From assembly GCA_028683855.1 (NCBI GenBank), contig JAQUHA010000028.1, positions 1-45,043 on the forward strand: a stretch of DNA of 45,043 nucleotides, given 5' to 3'. The notes beneath the pieces are model-generated. The model saw nothing but the letters and a program-made list of their open reading frames with translations, had not been told where the DNA came from and made no database searches. The position numbers and the translations under genes were made by a program. This stretch comes from Desulfuromonadaceae bacterium (lineage in GTDB: Bacteria; Desulfobacterota; Desulfuromonadia; Geobacterales; Pseudopelobacteraceae). Positions 40,851-45,043 of this stretch are shown here, one piece after another. Each line of letters starts with the position of its first letter. The stretch's first letter is position 1.

Positions 40851-43015
40851 TATTTTTCGTACCTGATAATACCGGCTGTCTCTTTCGCCAATCTGGAAAG
40901 TTCGCCGTAACCGTCAGCTATCCTCTCCAGTATTGGGCCTGAAACTCTGTGAGGATATTTCGGGAGGGTTCTGATAATATCCTTTTTTAACTTTGTTAAA
41001 TGCTGTGAATGGAAAATGCTGCGGGAGCCGAGTATTTTTGCCAGCTCCGGCAGTACTTCAGCTCTCCCGATCTCTCCAAGAGTCTGTACGATGCTACTCT
41101 TTCTTTCACATTCTGACTGCGAATATCCCCCCTGAGAGAGCATTTCCGTCAGTTTTGCAGCTACTGCAGGAGCTTTGCACTGTTCCGCGAGTATAATTGC
41201 GGCATTTTGAAGATCCAGATTTTCTGACTGCAGATTATCTATTATCTGCTCTTCTGCCTCTGGATCCCGAAGGTATACAAGTGTTTTGAGGGCTTCATGC
41301 CTTAGGCGCGGATCTTTATTCTGCAGTAAGGGACGAATTGATTGAATGGCTGAATAACCGCCTTGCGCTGAAATAATATTGAGCAGATTGCGAACGAAGT
41401 ACCAGCGTGGGTCATGCAGACGTTTAATAATAGCAGCTTCTGTTATACCACCCATTTCAATAAGGCAGTCCATGTAAAAACGGCGCAGAGACATATTGTC
41501 TTCTTCTGACAACCTGTCAAGAATCGGCTCAACAAAAGGTCCACCAATTTTATAGATAAGGGTGCGAATATCTCCGTACCTTGGTTTCCCCCATATAGAC
41601 AGCCCATTCAGAATTTCTTCAAGATAGTCACTCCGTCCATATTCAATAGTCAGGCGACGTTTAATTTCTAATGGAAATGTATCGTCTTCCAGTTGATCGA
41701 GCATTTTTTGTAACTGACCATATTCGCCGGTTTGCAGAAAAAAACCGAACATATCAGTTAAACTCTGTAAGAGAAGATCCCGCTCTTCAGGAGTTTCAAC
41801 CCCCTGGCGAACAAGATTAAGGAGAATCTGGCTGATACTGTTTTCAACTGCATGATTTTCGATAGTATTAAGGAGTTCAGTTACCTCTTCCATATTCAGA
41901 CGGGGTATCTGATCATTAGTTATTATATAGTTAAGTTTTTTCTGGTAATCATCCGGTACGAACTCTTCTGATGCATACTCTCTGAAAATAGTTTTCATCT
42001 TCTGGGACATATTTTCTTCTTCAGAAGAAAATTCAGGATCTTTTTCAGTAGAAGCGGAGTTTTCTCCTAATCTTTGGAGAAGAGCAAAAACTATAGGGGA
42101 TACACTAAGACGATTGAGGCTGATGTCTTGAAGAGTATCAAGAATAGTGCTGCTGGATAGATTGGTCAGAATCTGTTCAGTTGCTTTTAGACTTTCCCTG
42201 TTACTGCTGGAGAATGAGCTGTCGATAAACTGCCTACGCAGATCAGGGGTTAGATTGTTGATGAAAGTGGCAAGTTTCTCATAAGGCTGCAGATCGTTAG
42301 ATTCAGATAAAGCCTCTTTGTCTGCAAGAGTCATAAAATCAGATATAGCATTGCGAAGTTCTGAATCATTCATGTTGCCGCTGTCAAATTCCTGATTCAG
42401 CACTTTTGCAAGAATCAGAGGGTCAAGCGTATCAAGATCGTTTCTCTTTTGAGAGATCTCTCCAACAGTCAGTCTCCTTGCAAAACGATCCCAGAGCCCG
42501 TCACTCTCCTGTTGCGTTTCATGAGTAGAGTTTAAATCTGAGTCTGTGGTTTGAAATAAGTCATAACGGATTGGGCGGACTGAGATTGCTGAAATCTGTG
42601 ATTTTTTCCAAACATCTTCAATACCGCCATGTTTGAAAATTAGTTCTCGTTTGACACCCAGAATCGTAGTGAAATTATTCAGCTCTTTTAGAGTAGCGCC
42701 TTTGTGAAATACCAATGCCCCTATGCCGTGTTCAAAGAGAACCCTCGAAAAATCACGGTATACAAGATTCGCTTTTTCAAAAATTTCTCCACCAATCATC
42801 AGTGCATCGCTTGTTACCCCTAATATGATTTCATCATTTTGTTCAAGCAGCTCGTTATATGTATTGAGAACTTTTCCTAATGATGCAGCAATAACAGGAT
42901 GCCCCTTTGGATAAGAAGATGTGTTGCGTCGGGCTATGTTTAGCTCTACGATCAACTTTGAAAGCAATTTTGTATCAATTGCCGTTGTCTGTATGTCATT
43001 TGAAGCCGCTGTCAC
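40850..43015 (-). CDS. HEAT-repeat protein, partner of the HD-GYP protein
   Basis: The 721-residue protein has an N-terminal region similar to the start of the next gene's product (LNIARRNTSSYPKGHPVIAAS and a DALMIGGEIF motif). A long helical middle follows, and then HEAT/PBS-lyase-type repeats from about 500 on (RLHDPRWYFVRNLLNIIS, RPLLQNKDPRLRHEALKTLVYL, LQSENLDLQNAAIILAEQ). Shared N-termini suggest that the two proteins have a common sensor or dimer part. No catalytic motif is present, so it is probably a scaffold. The pair likely forms a cyclic-di-GMP-linked signalling unit. Confidence 0.75.
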   Translation of the reverse strand: MTAASNDIQTTAIDTKLLSKLIVELNIARRNTSSYPKGHPVIAASLGKVLNTYNELLEQNDEIILGVTSDALMIGGEIFEKANLVYRDFSRVLFEHGIGALVFHKGATLKELNNFTTILGVKRELIFKHGGIEDVWKKSQISAISVRPIRYDLFQTTDSDLNSTHETQQESDGLWDRFARRLTVGEISQKRNDLDTLDPLILAKVLNQEFDSGNMNDSELRNAISDFMTLADKEALSESNDLQPYEKLATFINNLTPDLRRQFIDSSFSSSNRESLKATEQILTNLSSSTILDTLQDISLNRLSVSPIVFALLQRLGENSASTEKDPEFSSEEENMSQKMKTIFREYASEEFVPDDYQKKLNYIITNDQIPRLNMEEVTELLNTIENHAVENSISQILLNLVRQGVETPEERDLLLQSLTDMFGFFLQTGEYGQLQKMLDQLEDDTFPLEIKRRLTIEYGRSDYLEEILNGLSIWGKPRYGDIRTLIYKIGGPFVEPILDRLSEEDNMSLRRFYMDCLIEMGGITEAAIIKRLHDPRWYFVRNLLNIISAQGGYSAIQSIRPLLQNKDPRLRHEALKTLVYLRDPEAEEQIIDNLQSENLDLQNAAIILAEQCKAPAVAAKLTEMLSQGGYSQSECERKSSIVQTLGEIGRAEVLPELAKILGSRSIFHSQHLTKLKKDIIRTLPKYPHRVSGPILERIADGYGELSRLAKETAGIIRYEK

Positions 43016-43062
43016 AATATTTATCCTGGGCAGAACGAGGTGTGGCTATACTTGAAACTACA

Positions 43063-44358
43063 TTAAACTACGATCTTCGGCAATTGCTTTGCGTACGGCA
43101 GATACCGCTCCACATTCTTTCTTATTTTATCGAGTAGTTCACGAGCAAACTCGGTTTCCTCTCCTGGTAGCAGGTCTGACAATTTTACAGTATCCATCGC
43201 ATTAATCAGCTTTTCGGACATTGTTGTCAGCGAATTGGCAACCAGCCGTTTCTGGAGGCTGCATCGTTCACACATCTCCCCAAGTTCCCATGGCGAAATA
43301 TCCTCCGGAGCAAAGGCATCACCGATCGCCATGGAAAAATCACGGTCATATTCGGCGGCGTATATGCCGAGATTTAGCAAATCATAGGCAGGAGCCATAT
43401 CGATTCCTCCTGGTCCAACGAAGAAAGAGATGTTTTTACCATGGGCATCACTATTGCCGATCAGGAGCTGGAACAGAACCCAATTAAGCATATCGCGCAT
43501 GGCGGCAGCAGGAATCCGGCATAGTCGGCAGGAGGCGAAGAGGTCTGGCAGGTTGGCTCCTGATCTGATGACCGCCGCATCTCCACCCTTGCCAAAGGGA
43601 CGCTCGTATTTGTAGGTCGGCGGCAGATCCAGCATCTGGCAGCCGTCGATCAGGTGTCGGCGGACAACAGTATCACCGTTCAACTCACGGTCGAAGCGTC
43701 GTACTACCAGCACCGGCTCGCCAAAACGGGCAAGGGAAACGTCCGCAACCGGCAGCTTCATACCCTTTGCCAGTTGCATGCAGATAAATTCGTTGATCAC
43801 CAGGTGCAAAGCCCGGGCAGTGCCGAACTTCAAGATATGAGTCGAGGCCAGTTCCCCTTCACCAAAACCGATCTGTCCATCCGCTCTGATCAGCAGCGGC
43901 AGTTTATCCTGCACGCCTGCGAGCGAGAGTCGTGGTTTTCCGTCCCATACCGCTATCGACAAGTTCTGGCGTTGGCTGATGCGCTCCTCAAGCTCTTTGG
44001 ACATCACTGGCCTGAAGCTTGTCGGTGGTTCACCCTCAGGCTCACCACCCATCCTGAACGTCAACGCCCCGGTCGTTTCTGCTCCGATAGCAGCGACAAG
44101 CCCGAAAATGTTGGCTCGTGAGATGTGGCTGGAGGCTGAAAGCTCTTCCAGCCATCTTCCTTCCGGAAGCAGATTGGCAAGAAAACGTTTTAACGATTCG
44201 GAGCCGCATTTGCCCGGTTTCAGATGTGGTGATACGGGAAAACCTCCCCCGTCAAGCCACGACGGAGCATACTCCAAACCATACAGTTCGGCCTTATCTT
44301 CAAGTATGATCTTCCCAAGACGCTGGCGGTTGATGTTTACGGTGAGGAGTGTAGCCAT
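43063..44358 (-). CDS. hipA: HipA-family kinase toxin
   Basis: The 431-residue protein has the HipA N-terminal domain (LTVNINRQRLGKIILEDKAEL, then RFLANLLPEGRWLEEL) and a kinase-like C-terminal domain: LAGVQDKLPLLI, THILKFG, the catalytic NSDAHGKNISF, and the metal-binding APAYDLLN. HipA phosphorylates glutamyl-tRNA synthetase and causes growth arrest; this protein is in the normal size range with the key Asp and Asn present. It follows hipB with a one-base overlap. It could be an active toxin of a type II system with persister-like effects. Confidence 0.9.
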   Translation of the reverse strand: MATLLTVNINRQRLGKIILEDKAELYGLEYAPSWLDGGGFPVSPHLKPGKCGSESLKRFLANLLPEGRWLEELSASSHISRANIFGLVAAIGAETTGALTFRMGGEPEGEPPTSFRPVMSKELEERISQRQNLSIAVWDGKPRLSLAGVQDKLPLLIRADGQIGFGEGELASTHILKFGTARALHLVINEFICMQLAKGMKLPVADVSLARFGEPVLVVRRFDRELNGDTVVRRHLIDGCQMLDLPPTYKYERPFGKGGDAAVIRSGANLPDLFASCRLCRIPAAAMRDMLNWVLFQLLIGNSDAHGKNISFFVGPGGIDMAPAYDLLNLGIYAAEYDRDFSMAIGDAFAPEDISPWELGEMCERCSLQKRLVANSLTTMSEKLINAMDTVKLSDLLPGEETEFARELLDKIRKNVERYLPYAKQLPKIVV

Positions 44359-44612
44359 TAATTCTCCCGGGCTTCGATGCTAATAGTGATTCCGAACATG
44401 GCGCAGATGTTCAGTATGCTGCTCAGTTTGACATCGCCGCCGGCGGTTTCGATCTTGCCCAGAGTTCCCACGGCAACACCACAGAAGGCGGCAGCCTCGT
44501 GGATGGTCATTCCGGTCTGCGTCCTTCTGGCGCGGACAAACTTTCCAAGTGTTGCTGCATCAATCAGTAGTTGCGGTTCCGGAACAGGAAGCGGTGTCAC
44601 GGTTTTTGACAT
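44358..44612 (-). CDS. hipB: HipB-family XRE antitoxin
   Basis: From the ATG at 44612 the protein has 84 residues; a GTG at 44642 would add ten. The helix-turn-helix is at about 23-75 (LGKFVRARRTQTGMTIHEAAAF, then CGVAVGTLGKIETAGGDVKLSSI). HipB neutralises HipA and represses their operon. It is upstream of hipA and overlaps it, the standard order. The promoter would lie in 44613-44700, close to the IS fragment. Confidence 0.88.
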   Translation of the reverse strand: MSKTVTPLPVPEPQLLIDAATLGKFVRARRTQTGMTIHEAAAFCGVAVGTLGKIETAGGDVKLSSILNICAMFGITISIEAREN

Positions 44613-44713
44613 TTGATAGTTCTCGCTAAAATTAAATATCACTTTAGTTGTATCATTGCATAGAGGATCTCATCAATCAACATAAATATTACTACGGTGA
44701 TGTTTGTATTGCA

Positions 44714-44827
44714 ATGAGCTGTGATAACATCATTAATGCCATCATAGCGATATTTATTGTGGGAATTCTAAGCTGGATTATACTTACTTGGTTGTTGGGT
44801 TGTTGCTGGCCCCCTGTGTCAGGATAG
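44714..44827 (+). CDS. Possible tiny membrane peptide, 37 aa
   Basis: The ATG at 44714 opens MSCDNIINAIIAIFIVGILS followed by WIILTWLLGCCWPP and VSG. It is almost entirely hydrophobic. No clear ribosome site precedes it, and it lies between hipB and the IS element end, so it may be a small gene or a remnant cut by the IS insertion. Confidence 0.3.
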   Translation: MSCDNIINAIIAIFIVGILSWIILTWLLGCCWPPVSG

Positions 44828-44870
44828 TTGTCGTTGACCTGTCCTGCTGTCAATAGTAGACACCTCCAAC

Positions 44871-45043
44871 TCAAGCAGCTTTTTGCAATTTGTGGTAATT
44901 CTGCTCAAATACTGCTGGTGAAAGATAGCCAAGACGAGAATGTCGCCTTTGGCGGTTATAGAAGATTTCAATGTATTCCTGTATAGAAGCCTTCGCTTCC
45001 TCTCGGTTTGCATAACGGCAATGATGCACCAATTCATTTTTAA
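44871..45043 (-). CDS. IS3-family transposase OrfB, C-terminal end
   Basis: The last 56 codons lie in the window (KNELVHHCRYANREEAKASI, then QEYIEIFYNRQRRHSRLGYL, SPAVFEQNYH). The FYNxxRRHSxLGYLSP motif is the signature end of IS3/IS150-type transposases and carries the last part of the DDE domain. The rest continues beyond the right edge. The element probably ends in the 44815-44870 stretch, where no clear inverted repeat can be matched without the other end. Confidence 0.85.
   Translation of the reverse strand, partial: KNELVHHCRYANREEAKASIQEYIEIFYNRQRRHSRLGYLSPAVFEQNYHKLQKAA

Noticed and set aside
44819-45037. 72-codon minus-strand frame beginning MNWCIIAVMQ
   Set aside because: The neighbouring frame has the IS3 transposase signature, so this one is a shifted reading.
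1-45043. CRISPR array
   Set aside because: No regularly spaced identical repeats were seen; the short repeats at 1590-1868 are irregular and the WYL motifs are far apart.

Overview
The window looks like a piece of a Gram-negative chromosome, most likely a Geobacter/Desulfuromonadales-type deltaproteobacterium. This rests on gene style only (CheV, HD-GYP proteins, trpE, and an aroF of the Thermotoga/Bacillus type next to a dGTPase). No rRNA gene or complete tRNA is present to fix the taxonomy.

Four regions can be seen. (1) Positions 1-12086 are the right part of an integrated phage-like element. A leftward operon (XRE regulator, several tiny genes, a GpZ-like minor tail protein, a zinc-ribbon protein, a P4/D5-type primase-helicase, a Toprim/zinc-finger primase) carries a dense cluster of TGTCCTG/CAGGACA repeats that could be iterons. 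A rightward accessory part carries a second XRE regulator with its own palindrome, a zinc-ribbon membrane protein, an exported HNH protein, a HicA-HicB-SecB-like toxin-antitoxin-chaperone operon, and a tyrosine integrase. The element ends in the 3' half of a tRNA-Pro(GGG) gene followed by that tRNA's old terminator.

(2) Positions 12087-32520 are a defence-type island with broken genes at both ends (DUF3800 remnant on the left, NERD and RhuM remnants on the right). Its left half has two phosphatases, an ADP-ribosylglycohydrolase, a DUF4258 protein, a WYL regulator and a DUF3553 protein. Three copies of one motif (TAGGACRCTARAYGGGGG) lie in the intergenic spaces of this block and look like a shared operator. 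A BRO-gene cluster with a 49-bp direct repeat and a cut-off cytosine methyltransferase follows. The right half is a complete DNA phosphorothioation system: dndA diverges from dndBCDE around a palindromic promoter. Facing dndE is an AT-rich five-gene cassette (unknown acidic protein, PLD-nuclease/DEVH helicase, 65-aa protein, DndD paralogue, 154-aa protein). It stands where dndFGH often stands and is probably a non-canonical restriction or interference module.

(3) Positions 32520-43015 are core chromosome: trpE, cheV, aroF, a GAF/HD-GYP protein, an exported protein, dgt, and an HD-GYP plus HEAT-repeat pair. aroF has a classical attenuator: a 26-codon leader peptide with 11 aromatic residues, a strong terminator, and a mutually exclusive antiterminator.

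(4) Positions 43063-45043 hold a hipBA pair and the 3' end of an IS3-family transposase gene.

The clearest candidates for something little described are the Dnd-linked cassette with a second DndD, the WYL-operator regulon joining phosphatases to an ADP-ribosylglycohydrolase, and the HicAB-SecB module.
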